A stretch of 64,000 nucleotides of DNA. Origin: Microdochium bolleyi (Eukaryota; Ascomycota; Sordariomycetes; Xylariales; Microdochiaceae). Shown piece by piece: positions 51,417-62,158 of this stretch. Numbering within the stretch: the stretch's first letter is position 1; each line of letters starts with the position of its first letter. The stretch spans positions 434,001-498,000 of the forward strand of contig KQ964258.1 of the NCBI GenBank assembly GCA_001566295.1, given 5' to 3'. The translations under genes were made by a program, and so were the position numbers. The notes under the pieces are model-generated. The model was not told the origin of the DNA. It searched no databases and saw only the letters and a list, made by a program, of their open reading frames with translations.

Positions 51417-51880
51417 GATGGCTTCCTTTTGGGGCGGAATGTCGCGGTGTTGAAGATCACCTGGGCAGTCTGCAGCCCGGAATTGTGGTCGGCTTTTTGG
51501 TTGCAAGTCGCTGTTATTCCGAAGTCAGGCCCACTGCAGCTCGAGCTCTGATGCGCAATGCCTTGGGAGTATGGGCCTGCCCTGAGTGCTTGTGATGGCC
51601 TGGAAGGTACAATGCAGCAACTGCGGGACCCCATCCAGCCAAAAGCCCCGTTTGTGCGATATTTGTGCATGAATCGATGACTTCATTGTGGCAAGGCGTA
51701 GCGCGAGCGGAAGCTATGGGCCAATGAGACTGCAGCGATTCCGCATCAAGCTGCTGCGTGGAGCCAAGTGCCTCATCATTTTGCTGGCTGCAAGACCACG
51801 GCACCTCCGCATCACACCGGGCCTCGACGCCGACCAGCACTTCCCTCCACAGTCCAATCGGGCAGCAAACAACCGCCACG
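51417..51880. other. Divergent promoter region, DCTN6 and NUO51
   Basis: 464 bp between the two start codons. No further gene is supported. I see no clear TATA box, as is common for housekeeping promoters. Confidence 0.55.
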
Positions 51881-53431
51881 ATGTTGTCGAGGACATCTGC
51901 GCCGTCTGCCTCCGCGAAGGCCCTGTCGCGGGCCGCCGCCGTTTCGACAACCAGCTCATCCGCCCGCGGATTCGCGACTGTCCAAGATGGCGCCCCGAAG
52001 CGAGTCTACGGCGGTCTCCGTGACCAGGACCGCATCTTCCAGAACCTCTACGGCCGATACCCTCCCGACCTCAAGCACGCTAAGAAGATGGGCGACTGGC
52101 ACAAGACCAAGGAGATCCTCCTGAAGGGCCACGACTGGATCATCAGCGAGGTCAAGGCTTCAGGCCTCCGAGGAAGAGGTGGAGCTGGTTTCCCCTCTGG
52201 TCTCAAGTGGTCGTTTATGAACTTCAAGGACTGGGACAAGGACAACAAGCCCCGTTATCTCGTCGTCAACGCCGATGAGGGCGAGCCTGGTACCTGCAAG
52301 GATCGCGAGATCATGCGCAAGGACCCGCACAAGCTCATCGAGGGATGTCTGGTTGCTGGCCGGGCCATGAACGCCACCGCTGCCTACATCTACATCCGCG
52401 GCGAGTTTGTCCATGAAGCTGCTGTCCTGCAGAACGCCATCAACGAGGCCTACGCCGACGGTCTGATCGGCAAGAACGCCTGCGGCTCCGGCTACGACTT
52501 CGACGTCTACATCCACCGTGGTATGGGTGCCTACGTTTGTGGTGAGGAGACCTCCCTGATCGAGTCGATCGAGGGCAAGCCTGGCAAGCCTCGTCTTAAG
52601 CCTCCGTTCCCCGCCGCCGTGGGTGTCTTCGGCTGCCCTTCCACAGTCGCCAACGTCGAGACCATCGCGGTGGCCCCCACTATCTGCAGAAGAGGTGGCA
52701 ACTGGTTCGCTGGCTTCGGCCGCGAGCGCAACCAGGGCACCAAGCTCTTCTGTATCTCCGGAAACGTGAACAATCCCGCGACCGTGGAGGAGGAGATGAG
52801 TATTCCTCTGCGCGAGCTCATCGACAAGCACTGCGGTGGAGTCAAAGGCGGCTGGGATAACCTGCTTGCCATCATCCCCGGTGGCTCGTCAACACCCATC
52901 CTGCCGAAGTCTGTCTGCGACGACCAGCTGATGGATTTCGACGCTCTTAAGGACAGCCAGTCTGGCCTGGGTACGGCCGCCGTTATTGTCATGGACAAGA
53001 GCGCCGATGTTGTCCGCGCCATCTCGCGGTTAAGCCACTTCTACCGCCACGAGTCCTGTGGCCAGTGCACGCCTTGCCGTGAGGGAAGCAAGTGGACCGA
53101 GCAGATCATGCAGCGTTTCGAGAAGGGTCAGGGTCGTGAGCGTGAGATTGACATGCTCCAGGAGCTGACCAAGCAGGTCGAGGGTCACACCATTTGCGGT
53201 AAGTCGTTTATCTCGTGACCAAGTAGTGTACTTGTGAAGCTAATGAGAGTCGTAACAGCTCTTGGCGAGGCTTTCGCCTGGCCCATCCAGGGTCTCATCA
53301 GGCATTTCCGCCCCGAGCTCGAGGCGAGAATGCAGAAGTTCGCTGCTGAGAACGGTGGCAAGGAGGCGCTTGCTGGCGGCTGGCACCCTGAGTCAAGGGC
53401 CCAGGGCAAGCTTGTCTCTCCCGGCATGTAA
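51881..53431 (+). CDS. NUO51: NADH:ubiquinone oxidoreductase 51 kDa subunit, mitochondrial
   Basis: Two exons, 51881-53198 and 53259-53431 (60-nt intron), 496 residues, close to the length of Neurospora NUO51. This subunit (NDUFV1/NuoF) binds FMN, NADH and iron-sulfur cluster N3 at the tip of the complex I peripheral arm. The N-terminus MLSRTSAPSASAKALSRAAA is a mitochondrial presequence. The nucleotide-binding glycine loop is GLRGRGGAGFPSGLKW, the FMN site NADEGEPGTCKDREIM, and GAYVCGEETSLIESIEG follows. Cluster N3 ligands are in ESCGQCTPCREGSKW plus the later Cys of HTICALGEAFAW; the codon after that Cys (Ala) is split by the intron. The ATG at 51881 follows CGCCACG and is the first in frame. 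It is divergent from DCTN6. Confidence 0.97.
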
Positions 53432-53991
53432 AGTCGATTGCAGTGGACACAAGATTTATGCAGATGCGGATATCATTCACGTTGTCTGCAGTAATAATGC
53501 GGGAATGAGTATTATCTACGTTTCCTGTAGAGCCATAAATATCAGTCTTCTGGCTAGCGAAGAGCTTGAACACTTTGCCAAGACTACTGGTCCCCATTTG
53601 TACATAGTCAACAATCAGTTCTATCTGTTCTTCTTCGACAGAGTCATTTGACTGTGAGGAACTACACTGCCATTGACTAATTGATCACGCCACTGGGAGC
53701 TCATGTTTATCATACGGGCAGATCGTTGCACACAGGCAACTACGGAGCGGAGAACATAAGGACTCCATGATGACCCTCGGCCACAAAGCCGAAGGGAAAA
53801 CTGGGGCCCGTCCGCCGTTCACCGCTTACTAGTGGCATGAACTTCGTCGTTGTGAACCCCTGATTCGGGCTTGGGGTTCTCAATCAACTTTGGAAGTCAG
53901 CCGAGTGAGCTCTTCCTGCCTACGTGAGACATTTTCCAAAGCACAAAATTCACTTCCCAATCTGGGCCAGTCAGAGCTACATTAGGCAGAG
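53432..53991. other. Intergenic region
   Basis: 560 bp between NUO51 and PEX11, both plus-strand. It should hold the NUO51 3' UTR and the PEX11 promoter. No gene seen. Confidence 0.55.
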
Positions 53992-54995
53992 ATGGCTCGT
54001 ACTTTAGATCAATTCATTGCCTTCACGACCGATACCGGTATGTCACTTCTCCAACCGCTTCTGGGTTGACTCACAGCACCCAATTTACAATATGCCATGG
54101 GACTGTCAAACTGAAGATCTTTCCTTCAAATGCAGTTGGCATCGAGCGCATCCTGCGCCTTGTCCAGGCACTCGCGCAGGTCTTTGCAACATGCGCCCTG
54201 CCGTTTGAGCTGCTGCTCACGGCCATCGCGGCTCATACGGGCCGCAAGGCTTCCCCGGAGCTCACACTGGCTATCCTGATCGCGGTCAAGCAGCGCTTCA
54301 ACCTGGCGCGGCGCTTCTTCAGGGTCTTCCGGTTCGTCGAATCCTTCCGGGCTGCTCAGAAACTGTACGCTCGGGCTTCCTCTACAGTGGGACAGCAGAA
54401 GCAGAAAGACAGCAGCACCGGCAACACCAATAACATTGGCGCCGACGTCTGGCTTGACATCTTCGGGCACACTTTCAACGGCATGTACCTGCTCCTCGAG
54501 GCCACCACCATTATCGACGTGCTGGACATTGACGGGCTGAGTGTCTGGGATGCACCGACGAGGGCGACCATTAGCGTTGAGGCGCAGCGCTTCTGGCTCT
54601 TCGCGCTGGTCTGCGGGATGCTGTCTGGGTTGTGGAAGATGTTCTGCATCATGGCGTACGCGCCCGTGCCGCAGCAGCAGGCCATCACAAACAACAAATC
54701 AGGTGCGGACGAGAAGAAGGAGAAAGAGGGAGAGCAGGACCCGGCGGCGTTGCTCAAGGAGGAACAGGCCCGTCTGCGCCAGGGCGTGCAGGACCGCGAG
54801 GCTCACAGGAGCGAGGAGCGGGCCAGGATCTACAAGCTGGGCCGTGGCGCAGTGGCCAACGCGTTCGACATTGCCATCCCTGGTGCTGTCGTCGGATGGC
54901 TTGATCTCAGCGAGGGCGCGGTCGGGTCGGCGATGGTGGTGAGCACCGTCCTCACGGGGCTTGCTGTGTGGGAAAGGTGTGGTGAGAAGGCTTGA
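53992..54995 (+). CDS. Peroxin-11 family protein (PEX11C-like)
   Basis: Two exons, 53992-54037 and 54136-54995 (98-nt intron), 301 residues. Exon 1 encodes only MARTLDQFIAFTTDT and the intron follows; exon 2 continues VGIERILRLVQALAQVF, the amphipathic helix typical of PEX11 (PF05648), which tubulates peroxisomal membranes before fission. AVKQRFNLARRFFRVFRFVE and SFRAAQKLYARA are family motifs. Later come DIFGHTFNGMYLLLEATTII, RFWLFALVCGMLSGLWKMF (membrane helix), a Lys/Glu-rich loop, and AIPGAVVGWLDLSEGAVGSA near the end. Family members control peroxisome number and size. Filamentous ascomycetes have several PEX11 paralogues; the basic RR-FFRVFRFVE segment and long charged loop suit the PEX11C type, a tentative call. 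Confidence 0.9.
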
Positions 54996-55673
54996 GCTTG
55001 ACCGTCCTTCGTGGTCTCTAGGCGTGGCCATGCATTGTAGATATGTGCAGGAGACATGGACTTAGGTGCGGGTGTAGCTCCCAAGCCATTGCATGCCCTC
55101 CAAGATTAGTAACAATATTGATGAAAGTGTTGTTTCTTGTGTGAAACCAGCTGCACGGAGCGATGCAAATATTGTATCGATAGTGTTTTACTCAAGTTAT
55201 ATGCACAGCTTACCTAGCTCGTAGAGCCATCCTCTGGACCTAGAGGACCGCTGTGTACGATCATGTCTGTATCGTTCATTCCGCCGGCATCCACGTTGAG
55301 TGCGACAAGCCTGAAAGAGGTCAAAGTGGACCTTGAAAGTGTACCCCCGGTTTGGCGGGCGGTCACCCGGCCTGGCAGATCCCTGCCCGACTAGCGTCAG
55401 GCATGGCAGAAAAAAAGTCCCTTATCGCAGCCCGCATTTTTTTCTCGATTGGCCAGCGCGCGATCGCATTTCCAGCCTCTCGACGATCTCCTTCAGGAAA
55501 CCCACTTGCGACTTCCATTTGTCTTGGAGCTTTTCTCTCGAAGCGCAGAGCCAATGCCCCAGAAGACGTCGAAGACAGACACGACCTCACAGGGACCGCC
55601 CTCCTGGCTCTTCTCGAACAACTCCTCAGCCACCACCACCGAGGCCCAACCGAAAAGACCCGAAGCCGACACA
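54996..55673. other. Intergenic region and leader of the SRP40-like gene
   Basis: 678 bp. The frame of the next gene is open upstream to about 55449, with an extra ATG at 55554, but this stretch (Pro/Ser/Thr-rich) does not look conserved and is more likely the 5' leader. No separate gene is seen. Confidence 0.5.
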
Positions 55674-56912
55674 ATGGCCAAGACGAAGAAGGAGGTCAAG
55701 GCCGAGCCTGTCGAGGCTGCCGCCACCTCTGCAGCTGTCCAGGAACCTCCCAGTCAGCTCATGAATCTCGTCGAGGGTTTCCTGTCCGACCAAGGCTTCG
55801 ACAAGGCCCACAAGGAGTTCCAGAAGCACCGGGCGAAGAAGGGATGGACCGCTGGTGAGGAAGGCACCGCTGCCGGCCAGTCCCTCGTCAGCGTGTACCA
55901 GACGTGGGAGACCGTCTCTAGCAAGGACACCACACCCGCCGCCACCACCAAAAAGGAGGATGACAGCAGCAGCGACTCGAGCAGCGACAGCGATTCGAGC
56001 AGCAGTGACGATAGCAGCAGTGATGACAGCGACAGCGACAGCGATGATGTCTCGATGGCCGATGCGCCCGGCGGTGACAGCGACTCGGATTCTTCCTCTT
56101 CCTCTAGCAGCAGCTCCTCTTCCTCGAGTTCTGACGACAGCAGCGACGACAGCGACAGTGACGACGAGGCGGCTACCAAGACGCCCAAGGCTGCTGCTGC
56201 CAAGGCCGGCCCTTCAAGTGCTTTGAAGCGTAAGGCCGAGTCCGACAGCGACAGCTCCTCGGACTCTTCCGACTCCGAGCCTGAGACCGAGAAGCCCAAG
56301 TCCAAGAAGGCCAAGACAAAGGCTGCGGCCAAGGAGGACAGCTCCGATTCCGACTCTTCCTCGTCATCTTCGTCCTCTTCCGACAGCAGCTCAGACTCCG
56401 ACTCTGACTCTGACTCCGAGTCTGAATCTGCCAAGGTCGCCGAGACCGCAGCCAAGGTCCCCCTCCCCGAGTCCGACTCCGACTCCTCTTCGTCCAGCGA
56501 CTCCGAAGACGAGAAGACACCCGCCAAGAAGGACAAGAAGAGCAGCAAGAAGATCACCGCGGATGGAGGCTCAGACACATCCGCCACGCTCGACAAGACT
56601 TCCCCCGCCTTCGAAGCTGCCACGCTCGCGGACCCTCCGTTGCCGCCGAACCCCAGCCTGAACAACAGGAAGGGTAACGGCGCCAAGAAGCAGAACGAGC
56701 CCTTCTCGCGCATCAAGAAGGACACGTACGTCGACCCGCGGCTCAGCTCCAACGCGTATGTCTCGCACGAATACGGCGACCGCGCGCACGCGGACCTGAT
56801 TGTCACCAAGGGCAAGGGGTTCACCAAGGAGAAGAACAAGAAGAAGCGTGGCGCGTACCGGGGCGGCGCACTGGACGTCAACAAGTCCAACAGCATCAAG
56901 TTTGAGGATTAA
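55674..56912 (+). CDS. SRP40: SRP40/Nopp140-like nucleolar phosphoprotein
   Basis: Intronless, 412 residues from the ATG in CACAATGGCC; an ATG at 55554 in the same frame would add 40 residues. Near the N-terminus QLMNLVEGFLSDQGFDKAHK fits a LisH-type dimerisation helix pair. The middle is a long acidic Ser/Asp array broken by Lys/Ala-rich blocks (KTPKAAAAKAGPSSALKRKA; SKKAKTKAAAKED), the alternating pattern of Nopp140, heavily phosphorylated by casein kinase 2 in known members. The C-terminus is the conserved SRP40 domain (PF05022): EPFSRIKKDTYVDPRLSSNA, YGDRAHADLIVTKGKGFTKE and KKRGAYRGGALDVNKSNSIK. Family members chaperone snoRNPs between nucleolus and Cajal bodies and help pre-rRNA modification. 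Confidence 0.93.
   Translation: MAKTKKEVKAEPVEAAATSAAVQEPPSQLMNLVEGFLSDQGFDKAHKEFQKHRAKKGWTAGEEGTAAGQSLVSVYQTWETVSSKDTTPAATTKKEDDSSSDSSSDSDSSSSDDSSSDDSDSDSDDVSMADAPGGDSDSDSSSSSSSSSSSSSSDDSSDDSDSDDEAATKTPKAAAAKAGPSSALKRKAESDSDSSSDSSDSEPETEKPKSKKAKTKAAAKEDSSDSDSSSSSSSSSDSSSDSDSDSDSESESAKVAETAAKVPLPESDSDSSSSSDSEDEKTPAKKDKKSSKKITADGGSDTSATLDKTSPAFEAATLADPPLPPNPSLNNRKGNGAKKQNEPFSRIKKDTYVDPRLSSNAYVSHEYGDRAHADLIVTKGKGFTKEKNKKKRGAYRGGALDVNKSNSIKFED
55970..56515 (+). repeat. Ser/Asp low-complexity coding repeat
   Basis: Imperfect AGC/GAC, TCC/TCT/GAC and TCC-GAC-TCT arrays coding for poly-Ser/Asp stretches inside the SRP40-like gene. Blocks such as four GACTCTGACTCTGACTCTGA-type units near 56398 suggest growth by slippage, balanced by codon mixing. 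Confidence 0.85.
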
Positions 56913-58636
56913 GCGACACTTGAGAGCCGCAGCCCTGTGCTGCCCTGCCTGCGGAGTTTATTCTTGAATGTTTTCTGCTCTCTATCCCTGCAATGTCCTG
57001 CTGTTTCTAATCATGTGGCGTTGCGTTCGTCCTCCGAGTTGTCTTTTGTTTAATCGGCAGAAGTAGGATAGACCAAACATAAAGAGTCCCATTATTATTT
57101 TCACCTTGAGTTCACTTTTGGCGTGCGCCCCAGTTCCGCTCGATGTCCGACTGTCTCAGCTTCGAGCTAGACAATTGTCAACTAGATGGTGCATACAGGT
57201 ATAAACGCCATGCACGCTGACAATGACGAGGGCCACAGTATACTTAAGCGCTGGCATAACTGCAGATCGGCCAAACTTTAACGAAGCCTACCGGGGGTTT
57301 ATCCGAGACCCTGAGACTGGTTGCCAACTTGACAAACAAGTTTAGACGCGCGCCAAAGCAGAAGTTGGTTGTGTGCTACTACTTCCCTGACACTTGATGC
57401 CCGCGTCGCAGGCTAGCAGTCTCTCTTGGCTGCCCAGGCCGTTCTGCCCCGAACTCGCCGTTCACTGGCAAGCCGATTCAAAGACTCACATGTCCGTGTC
57501 ACAGCAGCAAAGTTGCGTTCCATCCGCCAGCTTTGCGCCCAGGCGATGATACCTTTGAGATAAGTACATTTGTGTTTTGCCCTGATTGTCGGTTCACGGA
57601 GGTTGCGTGTTCCCAGCCCTGTTGGCGCCGGGCGAGCAAGGTACCCCCCGTCCACAAATTAAGCGCTGGAAGTGTGGAGGCCGAGTGCCAAAGACACCCT
57701 GGGGCAGGGATGCTCCAAGAACCTTAGGCTAAGGTACGGATTGCCGATCCCAAGTGTGCCTTCCAGTCAGCCTGTCCGGGGCGAAAAAAGTGCATATGCT
57801 TCGCCGGGCTGGGCAGGTGCCCGAAAACCGACCAGACTGCGATCAAACGGGGGGATCTGTGTTTTGGGCAGGCTTGCTAGGCTTGTACCGGTCATGAGAG
57901 GCAGGCAGCAATGGCAGTGTCGAAGTGGGTGACACGATTGCCATCTGTGCCTTGCTTGTCGATGTGTGAGGTGACACGTGCGGCCCTGGCAGGCACAATG
58001 GATTTGTTGGAGGCCGCATGCGTCATGTGGGGGTTCCAAGCAGCTCCCGTGCCTCTTGGGCTGATCCAGATGCCAGCAACCTTGGAGGCTTGGGAACGTG
58101 GCAGGCCAGCTTGAGTCAGATGCTCCCGACGGGGAGGTCTCCGAGAGCATGTGCTCGCGTGCAGTCAGACCGCTCAAGCGTCGGGGAGCTTCCAGGTCTC
58201 CTGGCGGTGGTGGCGCTCAGCATCCTGATTCCTGCCGCTCAACGCCTGCACCCCTGTTGCCTGTTGGCTGACCTGCCCGGCCTGCCCTGGCCCTTGGACA
58301 TGGGACTTTGCTGGTCCCCAAAGAGTCCTGCATCATGCCATGCGGGTGTTTATTTGTACGACATGTCCGCCCGCAGTGGGCAATCGGGGAGGTCTGCCAT
58401 CTCACATACAAGTCACATATATACGAGCGTCAGCATCTCAACGTGATTACACCTGTCGGCATAGACTCAGCTGACGCCGCCTGACGACTCGTTTGCGCTT
58501 CGCGACACATTAGCCGCGACTAGATAGTTCGCAGACTGCATTCAGCTCCGAACGCTTGGTAGCCGCGCCATCACGCGGAGCAAAACAGTCTTGCGCTACC
58601 AGGCTTCATCGCCCCAAACCGGTCCCTTGGCGGGCT
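56913..58636. other. Long intergenic region
   Basis: About 1.7 kb between two plus-strand genes. Frames of up to about 142 codons (58018-58446) have no domain. I see no gene, RNA or repeat in it. The last few hundred bases should hold the promoter of the ADGF-type deaminase. Confidence 0.5.
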
Positions 58637-60935
58637 ATGCGAACGCTCTTCTCCGCTTGCTTCCGGCACCGTCGCTACTCCAGCCTCTCCACACGAGGAC
58701 CCTCCGCCGCACAGCCAACGACTGGCATGGGGGCCTCGTGCAGTACAAATCCGGACGATGAGCCCGCCAAAGGCGACAAAACCGCCCCAGGACACCACGC
58801 TTCCAGTTTGACCCGGACTCTCAAGCACATCACCAAGATGGGTGCCCGGAACCCCTCCGCAGAGAACCGACCCCGTCATGGCACGCACGACCCGTGGGGC
58901 GTGGTTCTCAGTGCTCCGCAGGCGACTGGCCCGGAGAAGGAGGCCAACCGCAGGCTCCAAAACGCCAGGAGGAATGATGTTGTCAACATCTTCGAAAGGG
59001 CGAAGCCGCTCGTCGGCTACCAGAACCAGCTCCACCACCGCAAGCCAGACGACCACTTCCTCGTCAACGTGGATCTCATCAATGGATCGGAAGGCACATA
59101 CCGGAGAGACTCCCGGGGCGACTCGGGAACAAGATCTCAAGTGCTCCGGATCGCCGAGAGGATGCCCAAGGGAGGTCATCTCCACGTGCACTTTAACGCG
59201 ACCTTGGATCCACACTTCCTCCTCTCGCACGCTGAGCACGAACCGCTCATGACTATCAGTACCGACAGGGCTCTCGTTGACCAGATGAGTTTCGACGTCT
59301 GCGAGGTTCAGTTCCTTCTGATTCCTCCCAATCGTGAGCCGTCGTTCAGCATCTTCGACCCAGTACGGTATCCCTTCTCAACAGCGGAGAAGGAGATCTT
59401 GGCGGATCCCGCGCGCAGACGCGAACACGAGAGCATCAGGAATCGGAGGAAGATGCCATATCAGAGATTCCGAGAAGAATGGGACGCTGTACGGAGCTGC
59501 TTCAACAAAGTCACTGGCGAGTTCACAAAATCGCCTGCACTCAGGGCCATCGAGGAAGCGAGTGGCTACTCGCGAACTGATGCACAATGGGGAGCTCTAC
59601 AGTCCCTCTTCACAATGCACTGGAGGGATTGGTTGACGCATAAGCTAGTGTTCCACGCTGAGGAGGTGCACAACTGTTATCAAGACCAGGCTGGGTAAGT
59701 CATTGTCTGCAATGTAATGTCTGCCGGAAGCGCTGATCGTACTAATCGGGATTCTTGCTTCAGTGCCTGGGCCAAGTTCAATGGTCGGACCAGGATGATG
59801 AAGGGCCTGTTTAATTACGAGTCAGCCTACAGAGCCTACACCCGGAGATGCCTGGAGCAATTTGCTATCGAGAATGTGCAGTACGCCGAGATTCGCCCGA
59901 ACTTCATGCGGAACAATCAGATCTTCAGAGTTCTCGAGGACGGCAAGACCCTGACGACGTTGTCGAATGAAGACACGATGAGAATCATCGTCGAAGAGTA
60001 CGAGGCCTTCAAGCAAGAACTGGACGCCGAAAGGAAGCAAGGCAGCACAGATCAATACTTTGGCGGCCTCAAAGTCATCTACTGCACCCCGCGCTCTTTC
60101 TCGAGACTTCAGATCGAGGAGGCGCTCGAGGAGTGTTTCGATTTCAAGCAGAGGTGGCCCAAGTACATTGCTGGCTTCGATCTCGTGGGGGAGGAGTCCC
60201 AGGGGCAACCGCTGTCATACTTCAAAGCTCAACTGGATGCATTCCAAGTCAAATGCAAGCACAACGGTGTGCATATTCCATTCCTGCTGCACTGCGGCGA
60301 GACCGACGACGACCCGGACAACAACTTGGAGACGGCTCTTACACTGAAGAACACAGAGCGAATTGGGCATGGCTTTGCGCTGCTGTCGAAACCACAGCTC
60401 AGGGATGAGTTTCTCCAGAAGCGGATATGCATCGAGAGCTGCCCTATTTCGAACGAGATCCTTGGCCTCAGCTCTCATCCGTCCAAACATGCTATTTATG
60501 GACTCCTGTCTTCTGGCTATCACTGCACTCTCAACAGCGACAACGCGACTTTGTTCAGGTAAGTCCTGTCCTTACGTCAGAGATGCGGGGTGCTTGGTGG
60601 CCGCTAACCAGAGTCCCATCAGATCTACGTTGTCGCACGACTTCTACCAATTCCTCACAGGCAGAGGACGTGGCGAGCAGGCCATGACGCTGCACGCCTG
60701 CAAGAAGCTCATCGAGTGGAGCATCGAGCATGCATGCCTGGATGCCGAGGAACGGCACGAGATTCACTCTGAATGGGCGAAGCGGTGGGAGGATTTCATC
60801 TCGTGGATTAATGAGAGCGAAGAGTTCGCCGTCGGTGCCGAGACACAAGAGGAGAGAGACAAGAAGGCCGAGCTAAGGCGACTCGAGCAAGTTGATGAAG
60901 ACCTGAGGGCAGCCCGTCAGGCGCCCAAATTCTGA
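58637..60935 (+). CDS. ADGF-type adenosine deaminase family protein
   Basis: Three exons, 58637-59694, 59764-60558 and 60623-60935 (introns 69 and 64 nt), 721 residues. The domain is the adenosine deaminase TIM barrel of the ADGF/CECR1 type (PF00962). MPKGGHLHVHFNATLDPHFL carries the metal-binding HxH (about H183/H185) in the ADGF form MPKG..LH.H. LLHCGETDDDPDNNLETAL gives the next metal His and the acid region, then RIGHGFALLSKPQ, RICIESCPISNEILGLSSHP and HCTLNSDNATLF with the last metal Asp. The usual Asp pair there is Asp-Asn, as in other fungal members I recall. ADGF proteins are normally secreted, but no signal peptide is visible. M1 (RTLFSACFRHRRYSSLSTRG) looks mitochondrial, while Met31 (58727, MGASCS) looks like an N-myristoylation site. 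Exact substrate unknown; deamination of adenosine or a related nucleoside is inferred. Confidence 0.88.
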
Positions 60936-62158
60936 TGAGGGAGCGCCCTTTACTCCATCACGACATTATGACATTGCGATTCACGGCTTTGCGGTTTTTC
61001 GACTACAGCACTGGCGTTAGGAGATCGGGATTCGTTGTGTTTGGGACTCGATGGCTTTGGGGCGATGGTGGCGTTGATCAGATACATCGAGCTCACGCTC
61101 CATACATGGGATGAAAGCAAGGAGAAGACGATTACATAACCACAATGTGTATGAACAGTGCAACGGTCTTTTCTGCAACCTGGACTTGAGCATCCCTGCT
61201 AGCATGCTGCACGTCGCTTTGCGGCTGAGGTCTGGGACCCCGTTTTGTTGCGATCTTGCACACCAACATTTCGTTTCAGGACATGCACACGCTGCGGCAA
61301 GGTCGATTGGCCGATACTGCGTACTCGTGCTCAGTGTTGCTGTTGGTAGGCATCCGTGTGAAAAGACTAGAGCAACAAGGACAAGCGCGCGCCTCGAGGT
61401 CGCGCACCATGCAGCCGTTGTGGAGTGGATAGGGAGCCAGATGTTGGACAGACCTGAGCCAACATGCATACAGGACAGTATGGACGGTCCGCCCATCGTC
61501 TTGATGGCTCGCAACAGCCTCCACATGCAATGACTGACGGTGGTGGTTGGGCGGGAAGGGGCCCACCGCCCAGGCCAGAGTCTGCCAGGCTGGGGTGGCA
61601 CCGTGACACTCAGCTCTAATAGCGGGCCGCGGGTACGCGTCCCCTGACCGATCGCATCCAGTGGGATCCATGGGGCTAAGCCCCCTCGGCGTCCAGTGTG
61701 GCAGCCCTGGGCCCTGAACCCCGGGGCGGCCCTTCCCAGACAAAGCTATTATCCGGGGCGTGCCATGCTTGACATTGTTTCGCGCCCTGCTAGCCAGAGC
61801 CTTGCCAACCCGACGCCAGACCCGAGCGGCCTTCCTCAAGATTCCTGCTGCTCCTCAGCCTCTACTTTACCTCGAGCCACGACATCGCAAGCTCTTGTTG
61901 CGTTTTCCTCTCCTGTCCCAAGACATCCAGCGTCTCTGCAGCATCTCCCCAATCCTCGGCAGCCCCCGCAACCCCTAAATTCCTCGAGGACAAGCTCTCT
62001 AGCTCCAACTTGTTGCTTCACCCCCAGCCTCGGAAGCTCGCTCTCTACGGCCTTCGACACGACCTCGGCGGATCCTCACAACCTCCAGACAACCTCGAAC
62101 TAGCTCGAACACCGCCTGCACCGCCTGCGGCACCACTCACGGTCAAAAGCACGCCACA
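60936..62158. other. Intergenic region
   Basis: About 1.2 kb between two plus-strand genes. Open frames (such as 61276-61839 minus, 187 codons) lack domains. The last ~300 nt are pyrimidine-rich with many CTC/CCTC runs, consistent with a leader for the following gene. Confidence 0.5.

Noticed and set aside
55754..56899. 381-codon minus-strand frame over the SRP40-like gene
   Set aside because: Leu/Ser-rich antisense of Ser/Asp codons; the plus strand carries the real domain.
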